NCBI GenBank assembly: GCA_019747165.1
Contig: JAIERC010000115.1
Location: 1 to 8,983, forward strand
Source: Sphingomonas sp.
GTDB taxonomy: Bacteria; Pseudomonadota; Alphaproteobacteria; Sphingomonadales; Sphingomonadaceae
Reading direction: 5' to 3'
Length of the DNA: 8,983 bases
Of this stretch, positions 1 to 6,481 are shown in pieces. Every line of letters starts with the position of its first letter. The first letter of the stretch is position 1. Below the pieces are notes generated by a model, which did not search any database, was not told where the DNA came from, and saw nothing but the letters and a program-made list of their open reading frames with translations. The translations under genes were made by a program, and so were the position numbers.

Positions 1-1163
1 TTGCGGACCGCATTGCGCAGGTCCGGAGCCAATTTAAAACGCGTGACTTCATTTTTCACGACGGACGCGATCTGCGTCGGTTTAGCATTGGTGGGAATAC
101 GCAGGCAGCATTGGCAGGGGTAGCCGGGATTACCCTGTGCTTTTCCGCCTATGGCGTCGCCCATGCTGCGATCACCGCCGTGCAGATCAGCGGCGTGCTC
201 CAAACACCAGCATCACCCGAAGTGAAGATGGCGCAGCTGCAGACCAAGCTGGTCACGATGCAGGCCAATCTGGCCGCTGTAAAATATGCCGCCGAAGTTC
301 ATGCCGCGCGCGTGGAGCAGCGTCAGGCGCTGATCGTCGCCGTGTTGGAAGGCAAAAAGGGCACGAAGCTGGCGCTCACCACCCCGCCAATCGATGCCAA
401 GACCGCAGCCGTCGCTGCCGATGTTATTGCCCCGTTCAGGCGGGTTGAGGAGCGCCAGTTGGCGATGGCTGTAAAGGCCCGTGCGCTGGCCGAAGCGCGC
501 TACAATCTTGCTGCCAATCAGGTTCGCCGGCTGGGCATTGCCCCCGAACGTTTCATGCAGCGCAATGTGGCAATGGGTGGTCCCTTTGAGCCCGTTGATG
601 CGGGTGCCGAGATTGCCGATGTCGAAGCCGATAAGCAGTTCCGATCGCTGTTCATGACCTGGAAGAAGCTCGATTCGCTTGAGCGCGGTGTGATCGCTAT
701 CCCGTCCGCGCAACCTGTGACGCGCGTTAGCTTCACGAGCAATTATGGCGTGCGCAGCGATCCCTTCCGGGGTGTGGCGGCGATGCACGCCGGGGTTGAT
801 ATTCCAGGCGCAATCGGCACGCCGGTTTATGCAACCGCAGACGGCATTGTTTCGCGTTCGGAGCGTGCCGGTGGGTATGGCAATATGGTCGAAGTCGATC
901 ATGGCCGTGGTATCGCCACGCGTTATGGCCATTTGTCGAAGCTGCTGGTTCTGCCCAACACCCGCGTTGTGCGTGGCCAGTTGATCGCCCTGATGGGGTC
1001 AACCGGTCGCTCGACGGGCAGCCATCTTCATTATGAAGTGCGGATCGATGGCCAGGCGGTGAATCCAATGCCATTCATGCAGTCAGCCGATTTTCTGCGG
1101 TCGGTGCAGGATCGCGCGCTGACGACAAAGTCTGCCATTGGTGGTCCAAAAGTCGCTGAATAA
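1..1163 (+). CDS. M23 (LytM-type) metallopeptidase, membrane-anchored, N-terminus outside window
   Basis: Probable zinc endopeptidase that cuts peptidoglycan cross-links in the periplasm. The reading frame is open to the left edge (first whole codon at base 3), and the translated segment before the first possible start (TTG 111) looks coding (HDGRDLRRFS, then NTQAALAG), so the true start lies upstream and the gene is partial. A short charged cytoplasmic stretch is followed by one hydrophobic anchor or signal segment (codons about 105-170), an Ala/Gln-rich probable coiled coil (about 220-345), a linker, and a C-terminal M23 domain (about 730-1080). Zinc-ligand motifs are intact: HAGVD (His 786-788, Asp 798-800) and HLHYE (second His 1029-1031), plus RYGHL. 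This argues for an active enzyme rather than an EnvC-like degenerate activator. The stop is TAA at 1161-1163, and erpA follows about 70 bases on. The exact substrate bond cannot be read from the sequence. Confidence 0.9.
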   Translation, partial: ADRIAQVRSQFKTRDFIFHDGRDLRRFSIGGNTQAALAGVAGITLCFSAYGVAHAAITAVQISGVLQTPASPEVKMAQLQTKLVTMQANLAAVKYAAEVHAARVEQRQALIVAVLEGKKGTKLALTTPPIDAKTAAVAADVIAPFRRVEERQLAMAVKARALAEARYNLAANQVRRLGIAPERFMQRNVAMGGPFEPVDAGAEIADVEADKQFRSLFMTWKKLDSLERGVIAIPSAQPVTRVSFTSNYGVRSDPFRGVAAMHAGVDIPGAIGTPVYATADGIVSRSERAGGYGNMVEVDHGRGIATRYGHLSKLLVLPNTRVVRGQLIALMGSTGRSTGSHLHYEVRIDGQAVNPMPFMQSADFLRSVQDRALTTKSAIGGPKVAE

Positions 1164-1234
1164 GCCATCGCTGACAAAGGCGTCGTTGGCCGGTTGCCGT
1201 GGTGCCGCCAAGCGCTTATCTGCGAAGCATGACG

Positions 1235-1582
1235 ATGACTGATCAGCAGAGCGGCGCTTCAGCCGTAACAATCACCGGTTCGGCCGCCGCGCGCGTGGCG
1301 GCGATTGCGGCCAAGCAAGGCAAGCCGGCGATATTGCGGCTATCCGTCGATGGCGGTGGCTGTTCGGGCTTCCAGTATAAATTTGGCCTTGCGGACGGTG
1401 TTGAGGGCGATGACAGCGTAGCCGAACGCGATGGCGTGAAGCTGGTCGTCGATTCCGTCAGCCTTGATCTGGTGCGCGGCTGTTCGGTCGATTTTGTCGA
1501 GACGCTGGGCGGCACGGCGTTTCGCGTCGAAAACCCCCAGGCCGCATCAGGATGTGGCTGCGGTTCCAGCTTCGCGATCTGA
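1235..1582 (+). CDS. erpA: A-type iron-sulfur carrier protein (HesB/IscA family, ErpA-like)
   Basis: Small carrier that holds an Fe-S cluster and hands it to apo-enzymes in the cytoplasm. The 115-residue product shows the three family cysteines: Cys43 in GGGCSGFQYKF, and Cys107 and Cys109 in GCGCGSSF at the C-terminus. The length fits the family. The start is uncertain. ATG 1235 (MTDQQSG...) has a weak GAAG at 1224-1227 seven bases upstream. ATG 1229 is two codons earlier with no room for that site, and GTG 1199 would add twelve residues of non-family sequence. An extra cysteine lies in RGCSVDF. The gene sits between a peptidase gene and xth, 22 bases before the latter, so the two are probably co-transcribed. 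ErpA is favoured over SufA/IscA because no isc or suf genes are adjacent, but the subfamily cannot be fixed from motifs alone. Confidence 0.88.
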   Translation: MTDQQSGASAVTITGSAAARVAAIAAKQGKPAILRLSVDGGGCSGFQYKFGLADGVEGDDSVAERDGVKLVVDSVSLDLVRGCSVDFVETLGGTAFRVENPQAASGCGCGSSFAI

Positions 1583-1604
1583 TCGCCGCTGATCAGCCGA
1601 TCCG

Positions 1605-2381
1605 ATGAAAATCGTCACCTATAACGTCAATGGCATCAAGGCGCGGCTGCCACGGCTGATCGAGTATCTGACCGAGCAGGCGCCAGATATCGTTTGCCTG
1701 CAGGAACTCAAGTCGAGCGACGAGACCTTTCCGGAGGCGGATATCCGTGCGGCAGGCTATGGCGCAGTGTGGCATGGACAAAAGGCGTTTAATGGCGTGG
1801 CCGTGCTCGCCAAGGGCACCGATCCCATTGAACGGCAGCGCGGGCTGGCGGGCGAAACAGATGATGATCACAGTCGCTATCTTGAGGTTGATGTCGCTGG
1901 TCTGATCGTCGCGTCAATCTACCTGCCCAATGGTAATCCCCAGCCAGGTCCCAAATTCGATTACAAACTGCGCTGGATCGATCGACTTCGCACGCGCGCG
2001 CTGGCCTTGCTGGAGGCGGAGCGCCCGGTTGTGCTGGCGGGAGACTATAATGTCATCCCGAACGATGATGACACCTATTCGGTGCCCGCCATGGCAAGCG
2101 ATGCGCTGATGCAACCCGAAAGCCGCGCCGGGTTTCGTGCGCTGGTCGCCCAGGGCTGGACCGATGCGCTACGCACCCGCCATCCGCGGGGGGGCGTGTG
2201 GACCTTCTGGGATTACCAGGCCGGTGCCTGGCAGCGCGATGCCGGCTTTAGGATCGATCATCTGTTGCTCAGCCCGCAAGCGGCTGACCGGCTGATCGAT
2301 GCCGGGGTCGACAAGGCCTATCGTGGCCGCGAAAAGGCAAGCGATCACGCGCCGACCTGGGTCACGCTGCAGCCGAACTGA
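1605..2381 (+). CDS. xth: Exodeoxyribonuclease III (AP endonuclease, Xth family)
   Basis: Base-excision repair enzyme: Mg2+-dependent 3'-5' exonuclease on duplex DNA and class II AP endonuclease. At 258 residues it has the usual length, and the motifs appear in order: YNVNGIKAR at the N-terminus (Asn7), CLQELK with metal-binding Glu34, SIYLPNGNP, LAGDYNVIP (Asp147, Asn149), GWTDALR, the FWDYQ segment, RIDHLLLSP, and the terminal SDHAP with Asp247/His248 as the catalytic pair. No key residue is missing. It begins at ATG 1605, 22 bases after erpA, without a strong Shine-Dalgarno sequence, so translation may depend on read-through from the upstream gene. No convincing terminator follows it. Confidence 0.95.
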   Translation: MKIVTYNVNGIKARLPRLIEYLTEQAPDIVCLQELKSSDETFPEADIRAAGYGAVWHGQKAFNGVAVLAKGTDPIERQRGLAGETDDDHSRYLEVDVAGLIVASIYLPNGNPQPGPKFDYKLRWIDRLRTRALALLEAERPVVLAGDYNVIPNDDDTYSVPAMASDALMQPESRAGFRALVAQGWTDALRTRHPRGGVWTFWDYQAGAWQRDAGFRIDHLLLSPQAADRLIDAGVDKAYRGREKASDHAPTWVTLQPN

Positions 2382-2493
2382 GGATTGGGCGCGGCGGTGC
2401 GTATCCTGGTGTGGCGTGATTGGCCGGGCATGATGCGCTGGTCAGGCGGCCTGAATATGGACCGCTGCCAACATCTGGTATCATTCACCACTC

Positions 2494-2561
2494 TTTAGTG
2501 TTTTAGTGATGCGATACAATAATACACAGTTTTCTAATATATTGATATTAAACAATTAATA
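2494..2561 (+). promoter_or_regulatory. Putative AT-rich promoter/operator region with inverted repeat
   Basis: A perfect 6-bp inverted repeat TATTAA-ACAA-TTAATA (2546-2561) lies in the AT-rich block upstream of the small secreted protein gene. A TACAAT hexamer (2515-2520, five of six matches to a -10 box) and the doubled TTTAGTG are just upstream, but no good -35 box is found at the right distance. The arrangement suggests a promoter with an operator. The assignment is inference, and the AT bias alone makes chance repeats more likely. Confidence 0.3.
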
Positions 2562-2623
2562 ATGTTGGCACGAACGATGCAGAGGCCAAGGGGCGGCGCA
2601 GATGAACGCCGTATTGGTTCCCT

Positions 2624-2628
2624 GGAGG
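2624..2628 (+). promoter_or_regulatory. Strong Shine-Dalgarno site fixing the start at 2634
   Basis: GGAGG lies five bases before ATG 2634. It decides the start: the in-frame ATG at 2562 has no such site and would put 24 charged residues before the signal peptide. It is the clearest ribosome binding site in the window. Confidence 0.8.
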
Positions 2629-2633
2629 TTGTT

Positions 2634-2933
2634 ATGCTCGTTCGTTCTTCGCTTTCGAAAGCTTTTGGTCCCATCCTGGCTGGCGGCTTGTTTGCTGCCG
2701 CGTTTACCGCATCGTCGGCATTGGCAGCAGGCCCTCAGCCCGATCCTGCCCAACCGTCACTCGCTGATCCCGCACCGACACCGACGCCGCCTGCTGATCC
2801 GCGTTTGGCCGACAAGCAGCGATATTGTACAATTAATGACATTACCGGGTCTCACATCCCCCGCAAGTTCTGCCGGACGCGCGCAGAATGGGCGGAAATG
2901 GGCGTGGACGTCGATCATCCCAACAAGAATTGA
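2634..2933 (+). CDS. Small secreted protein with Cys pair, function unknown
   Basis: This 99-residue product begins with a classic signal peptide: a basic start (MLVRSSLSK), a hydrophobic core, and an ASSALAAG cleavage region near residue 30. Next comes a Pro/Asp/Ala-rich linker (about 33-55) with PTPTPPADP, then a compact C-terminal part, RYCTINDITGSHIPRKFC, followed by TRAEW. Two cysteines 16 residues apart could form a disulfide in the periplasm. I recognise the TGSxIPxKxCxTRxEW pattern as recurring in small hypothetical proteins of sphingomonads, but know no function for it. A strong GGAGG supports high translation, an AT-rich region precedes it, and its own terminator follows, so it is probably a single-gene unit. 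Its relation to the lipid genes downstream is unknown. Confidence 0.8.
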   Translation: MLVRSSLSKAFGPILAGGLFAAAFTASSALAAGPQPDPAQPSLADPAPTPTPPADPRLADKQRYCTINDITGSHIPRKFCRTRAEWAEMGVDVDHPNKN

Positions 2934-2948
2934 TTGCTCGATCAGGCC

Positions 2949-2989
2949 ACCGGGCGATGGCCATGCCGTCGCCCGGTCATGCCGTTTTT
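2949..2989 (+). terminator. Rho-independent terminator
   Basis: A perfect 9-bp stem (ACCGGGCGA 2949-2957 with TCGCCCGGT 2969-2977) can extend inward by a G-U and two G-C pairs to leave a 5-base loop. TTTTT follows at 2985-2989, seven bases after the stem. It begins 15 bases after the small secreted protein gene. On the opposite strand the same hairpin has no T-run, so it is only a weak candidate for ending the convergent GNAT transcript. Confidence 0.72.
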
Positions 2990-2991
2990 GT

Positions 2992-4149
2992 CTATAGCTG
3001 CCGGGCGTAGAGCTGGTAGATGCGATTGACATGGCTGTTGATCGTTTCGGCGATCGATCGCATGCCTTGATTGTCGTCAAGGATCCAGCCGATCTCCGCG
3101 CGGTTTGCCCCATAATTCTTCACCGAAGCGCGGCGGATATATTCGATCATCATAAAGGCCAGCTGGCTTGCCATGCGCGATGATTGCAGTCGCTTGACGA
3201 CGCCCATCAGCGGGACGCGCATCGTACGCACCTGTGGCTTGCGTAACCACCATAGCAGCTTGGCCCAGCCAAAGGGAAAAAGCGACCCGTTGAGCGGCGC
3301 GATCGCCTCGTTCAAATCGGGCAGGGTGATCATGAAGGCGACCGGTTCACCGTCCAGTTCGGCGATCAGGATGAGATCTTCGAACACGATTGGCTTCAGC
3401 TTTTTGCCGACATCGGCGATTTCCGGCTGGGTCAGCGGAATAAAGCCCCAATTGTCTGACCAGGCATCGTTGAGGATGGCGAGGATCAATTCAGCCTCTG
3501 CCTCAAAGTTCTTCTTGTCGACACCGCGGATGCGGATGCGTGGGTTCTTTTCACCCGATGTGATGATCCGGCTGACAATAGGCGGAAATTCAACAGAAAT
3601 ATCAAGTTCATACGTCATCAACTGTTTGATGGGCAGATAGTCAGCCGCTTCGATCCAGCCCTGATATTTTGCCGGGTGATGGCCCATCATCACGGTCGGC
3701 GGGTGATCATGGCCTTTGATCAACAGGCCGGGTTCCTCCCAGATCGACAGGCTGACGGGGCCGACCGCGCGGGTCATGCCTTGGTTGCGTAGCCAATCCT
3801 CCGCCGTGTTGATCAGCGCCTTGGCGGTATTGGCGTCAGCCGCATCGAACATCCCCCAAAAACCCGTGCCGGGGCCGAACCCCTTATCGACTGGCATATC
3901 GAGGGCAAGCGTATCAATATGCGCTGAAATCCTGCCGACGGGTTCGCCGCCGCGCGTGGCGATGAACAATCGGCCATGGGCATGGCTGAACCAGGCATTT
4001 TTCTTGGGGTCGATCGTGCCGGCCAATTCGCTGCGCAGCGGGGCCACCCAGTTCGGGTCATCACGGTTGAGCAGATAGGCGATGTTGATGAACGCCTTGC
4101 GATCGGCCGGCGTGCTGACAGGGCGAACGGCGAGGGGTTGGCTTGCCAC
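2992..4149 (-). CDS. GNAT-fold N-acyltransferase, probable bacterial ceramide synthase (bCerS-like)
   Basis: The 385-residue soluble protein looks like two GNAT-like halves. The N-terminal half carries LFIATRGGEPVGRISAHID (about residues 60-80, a GNAT strand pattern) and the segment RAVGPVSLSIWEEPGLLIKG. The C-terminal half has ILIAELDGEPVAFMITLPDL, then a GNAT-like end with AEIGWILDDNQGM (Trp355) and a final helix. From memory, the Caulobacter bacterial ceramide synthase, which N-acylates the 3-keto long-chain base, belongs to this kind of GNAT-related protein and is encoded in its spt locus. Finding this protein near spt supports the same role, by inference. The GTG start at 4149 is backed by a GAGAGG site seven bases upstream (complement of 4157-4162). 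No transmembrane segment is evident. The alternative is an unrelated GNAT acetyltransferase. Confidence 0.8.
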   Translation of the reverse strand: MASQPLAVRPVSTPADRKAFINIAYLLNRDDPNWVAPLRSELAGTIDPKKNAWFSHAHGRLFIATRGGEPVGRISAHIDTLALDMPVDKGFGPGTGFWGMFDAADANTAKALINTAEDWLRNQGMTRAVGPVSLSIWEEPGLLIKGHDHPPTVMMGHHPAKYQGWIEAADYLPIKQLMTYELDISVEFPPIVSRIITSGEKNPRIRIRGVDKKNFEAEAELILAILNDAWSDNWGFIPLTQPEIADVGKKLKPIVFEDLILIAELDGEPVAFMITLPDLNEAIAPLNGSLFPFGWAKLLWWLRKPQVRTMRVPLMGVVKRLQSSRMASQLAFMMIEYIRRASVKNYGANRAEIGWILDDNQGMRSIAETINSHVNRIYQLYARQL

Positions 4150-4178
4150 GATAGAGCCTCTCTTGCGACGAAGCGCGT

Positions 4179-4207
4179 GCAGTCCGTTGTTCGCGCGCCA
4201 GTGTCAA
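4179..4207 (-). promoter_or_regulatory. Candidate promoter for the GNAT-fold acyltransferase gene
   Basis: On the - strand a perfect TTGACA (complement of 4202-4207) is followed after 17 bases by GACTGC (complement of 4179-4184), which is a poor -10 box. If used, transcription would start roughly 20-25 bases before the GTG at 4149, leaving room for the GAGAGG ribosome binding site. The call rests on the -35 match and position only. Confidence 0.35.
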
Positions 4208-4261
4208 GCGATGCTGCGGTCCCCTCTGGTTTCGCCACCATACTGCCACTATCTTTCGGCA

Positions 4262-5383
4262 ATGGCCGACATCATGACCTCCACCATATCCCTTGATCAG
4301 CGCGACGCTGACCTGACCACCTCGCGTGTAGCAGCCGCGCCGCGCGACCGGATCGCCGATGATATGGCGATGCTGCGCGCCGCCGTTGAGCTGACCCGAG
4401 ACCTCAATCCGCCCAAGCCGATCATTTATTGGACCGATTTGTTGCTGTCTGCGGGCATTGGTTATGGCGCTCTGGCGGCTGCGATCCTGATCGCGTCGCC
4501 CGGCTGGGCGGTGTTGGCGGGTCTCGTTGCGGTGCTGGCCTTGTACCGCGCCGGCAGCTTCATCCATGAACTCACGCATATCAAGCACAGTGCCGTGCCC
4601 TGGTTCCGCTTTGGCTGGAATCTGCTGATTGGCTTGCCGCTGATGGTGCCGTCCTTCACCTATGAAGGGGTGCACACGCTCCACCATGCCCGTACGCGCT
4701 ATGGCACCGCCGAGGACCCCGAATATCTGCCGCTCGCACTGATGAAGCCATGGTCTTTGCCCTTGTTCATCATGGCGTCGCTGGTGGCACCGGTTGCGCT
4801 GCTGCTTCGTTTTGCCGTGCTGAGCCCGCTGGCTGCGATATCGCCAAAAATCCGCACAATTGTGATTGGACGTTTGTCGGCCCTGTCGATCAACCCGGCT
4901 TTTGAACGCCGCGCGCCAGAGGGCGCATTGTTGCGTCAATGGCGCTGGCAGGCTGCCGGATGCAGCGTGTTCGCGATCGCCCTGCTGGGCAGCGTTGCTG
5001 CGGGCATCGTGCCCCTGCGCGGGTTTTTGATCTTCATGGCGATCGCCTCAGGCGTCGCCGTTCTCAATCAGGTACGCACGCTGGTCGCGCATCTCTGGGA
5101 AAATGAAGGGGAAGCGATGACGGTAACGGCACAGTATCTGGACAGCGTGAATGTGCCGCCGCCTGCGTTGCTGCCAGCATTATGGGCACCAGTCGGCTTG
5201 CGCTATCACGCACTCCACCATTTGCTACCCAGCCTGCCTTATCACGCGCTGGGCGAGGCGCATCGCCGCCTGGCGGGTGCGCTGGATGCCAATTCGCCCT
5301 ATCACCGCGCCAATTATCCTGGCTTGCCCGGGCTGGTGCGCAAGATCGTCATCAGCACGATGCGTGCGCGCCCCGCCGCCTAG
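4262..5383 (+). CDS. Membrane fatty acid desaturase-like di-iron enzyme, possibly acting on sphingolipid chains
   Basis: The 373-residue membrane protein has the three histidine boxes of the di-iron desaturase/hydroxylase superfamily: HELTH (His102-His106), HTLHH (His138, His141-142) and HALHH (His316, His319-320). Hydrophobic segments near residues 60-95, 120-135, 160-190 and 235-270 fit several membrane passes with the boxes on the cytoplasmic face. The family uses O2 and reducing equivalents to desaturate or hydroxylate an acyl chain. The open frame reaches back to 4082, but that would overlap the divergent GNAT gene, so ATG 4262 (or ATG 4274) is preferred, although neither has a clear ribosome binding site. 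It is divergent from the GNAT gene (112 bases between starts) and ends 3 bases before lptG. The substrate is unknown; a sphingoid base or ceramide acyl chain is inferred from the neighbours. Confidence 0.85.
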   Translation: MADIMTSTISLDQRDADLTTSRVAAAPRDRIADDMAMLRAAVELTRDLNPPKPIIYWTDLLLSAGIGYGALAAAILIASPGWAVLAGLVAVLALYRAGSFIHELTHIKHSAVPWFRFGWNLLIGLPLMVPSFTYEGVHTLHHARTRYGTAEDPEYLPLALMKPWSLPLFIMASLVAPVALLLRFAVLSPLAAISPKIRTIVIGRLSALSINPAFERRAPEGALLRQWRWQAAGCSVFAIALLGSVAAGIVPLRGFLIFMAIASGVAVLNQVRTLVAHLWENEGEAMTVTAQYLDSVNVPPPALLPALWAPVGLRYHALHHLLPSLPYHALGEAHRRLAGALDANSPYHRANYPGLPGLVRKIVISTMRARPAA

Positions 5384-5386
5384 GCG

Positions 5387-6481
5387 CTATTCCTCGGACC
5401 GGACCAGAACCAGTTCGCCGATCAGCAGGAATAGGATAAAGGGTGCCCAGGCCGCCAATAGCGGGGGATAGGCACCAAGGTCGCCCATTGTGATCGCGAA
5501 GTTTTCCGACACGAAATAGGCAAAGCCCAGCGCCATGGCGATCACGGCGCGGATGAAGAGCTTGCCCGATCGCGCAATGCCAAAGGCGGCTACGGCACCC
5601 AGTAACGGCATCAGCACGGCTGACAGCGGCCCCGAAATTTTGTGCCAGAGCGACCCTTCAAGTGCCTTGGTTGGCCTTCCGGCATCGCGCAGATCGTTGA
5701 TGGCGTTCCAAAGTGCGCCAAAGGAAAGGCCATTGGGATCGACACTCGTCAGGGTGAACTGATCCGGCCGCACCCCGCGCGCAACGATAATATTGCCCAA
5801 CTTGCGCGATGTGCCGGTCGCAACGTCGAAGCGGATCGCGTTATCGATTTGCCAGCCGCCGGCAATGCGAAGGCCCTTGGGCGCGCGGATGACGCCAATC
5901 AGATTGCCCGACTGACAATCATAGACCGTCACATCGCTGAGCGTCACCGCATCGCCCTTACCCCGGGCTGAGCGGACATTGATCAAGTCGTCGCCGTCCC
6001 GCACCCACACATTGGTCCGGTCACCACGATCGATTGGCAAAGCGGCATATTCGACCTTTTGCCATCGATTGAGCGTCGCCGTCGCGCGCGAAACGACGCG
6101 ATCGTTAAAGGCAAAAGCGATAATCGCGATGATGAAGCCGGTCAGGATCAGCGGCGCCAGCACCTGATGCGCCGATAACCCCGATGCCTTGAGCGCGATG
6201 ACCTCGCTGTTCTGGTTGAGCATGCTGAGCGTCAGGATCGTACTCAGCAGCACTGAAAACGGCAGAAAAAGGCCAATAATCTGCGGTGTCCGAAAGCCAA
6301 CATAGCGCAGAATTTCGGCATTGCCATTGCTGGGGACGGCCAGAATGCGACCGCTTTCGCTCAGCAAATCGAGCGTCTGAAGCACGATGACCAGCGCCGC
6401 CAGGATCGCAAACGTCCGCACGACGAACAGGCGCGCCATATATAGTGCGACGGTGCGCGACGGGAAGAATTTCGCCTGCAT
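5387..6481 (-). CDS. lptG: LptG-family inner-membrane permease subunit
   Basis: Permease subunit of the LptB2FG-type ABC transporter that pulls lipid out of the inner membrane and feeds it to the periplasmic bridge. The 364-residue product has the family layout: three transmembrane helices at the N-terminus (about 13-36, 64-86, 102-125), a periplasmic beta-jellyroll (about 126-280), and three C-terminal helices (about 285-302, 305-323, 333-355). The helix 2-3 loop with NQNSEVIALKASGLS is the typical coupling segment that contacts the ATPase. ATG 6481 overlaps the lptF stop by one base (TGATG), indicating translational coupling and a 1:1 complex. No ATPase (LptB) gene is in the window. Sphingomonads carry glycosphingolipid in the outer membrane instead of LPS, so the cargo may be sphingolipid (inference). 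Confidence 0.9.
   Translation of the reverse strand: MQAKFFPSRTVALYMARLFVVRTFAILAALVIVLQTLDLLSESGRILAVPSNGNAEILRYVGFRTPQIIGLFLPFSVLLSTILTLSMLNQNSEVIALKASGLSAHQVLAPLILTGFIIAIIAFAFNDRVVSRATATLNRWQKVEYAALPIDRGDRTNVWVRDGDDLINVRSARGKGDAVTLSDVTVYDCQSGNLIGVIRAPKGLRIAGGWQIDNAIRFDVATGTSRKLGNIIVARGVRPDQFTLTSVDPNGLSFGALWNAINDLRDAGRPTKALEGSLWHKISGPLSAVLMPLLGAVAAFGIARSGKLFIRAVIAMALGFAYFVSENFAITMGDLGAYPPLLAAWAPFILFLLIGELVLVRSEE

Larger units (their letters stand above)
2382..2633. other. Intergenic region between xth and the small secreted protein gene
   Basis: About 250 bases without a gene. The first 90 are GC-rich and hold only a short 5-bp inverted repeat (GGCCG 2422-2426 / CGGCC 2447-2451) without a T-run, too weak to call a terminator. 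From about 2480 to 2570 composition shifts sharply to AT. This part contains two copies of TTTAGTG (2494-2500 and 2502-2508, 8-base spacing), a TACAAT hexamer at 2515-2520, and the inverted repeat described separately. The last 60 bases form the probable untranslated leader of the next gene. Confidence 0.6.

Noticed and set aside
213..932. - strand open frame (239 codons) opposite the M23 peptidase
   Set aside because: Shadow of a GC-rich gene whose zinc motifs are intact; no start signal or known motif.
1185..1212. Imperfect stem between the M23 peptidase and erpA as a terminator
   Set aside because: About seven pairs with a bulge and no T-run after it; too weak to call.
2546..2561. Paired TTAA motifs as a CtrA binding site
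   Set aside because: The two TTAA are 4 bases apart, whereas the CtrA consensus has 7 between them. They are better explained by the inverted repeat or AT bias.
2602..2997. Alternative + strand frame overlapping the small secreted protein
   Set aside because: It lacks a Shine-Dalgarno sequence at its start and shows no family pattern. The competing frame has GGAGG, a signal peptide and the Cys motif, and this frame would also run through the terminator.
4082..4261. In-frame extension of the desaturase to ATG 4082
   Set aside because: It would overlap the first 68 bases of the divergent GNAT gene and cross its ribosome binding site. The extra residues do not look like desaturase sequence.
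4061..4939. Long - strand open frame (292 codons) opposite the desaturase
   Set aside because: It is rich in Gln, His and Arg with no recognisable motif, and lies opposite a gene with three intact histidine boxes.
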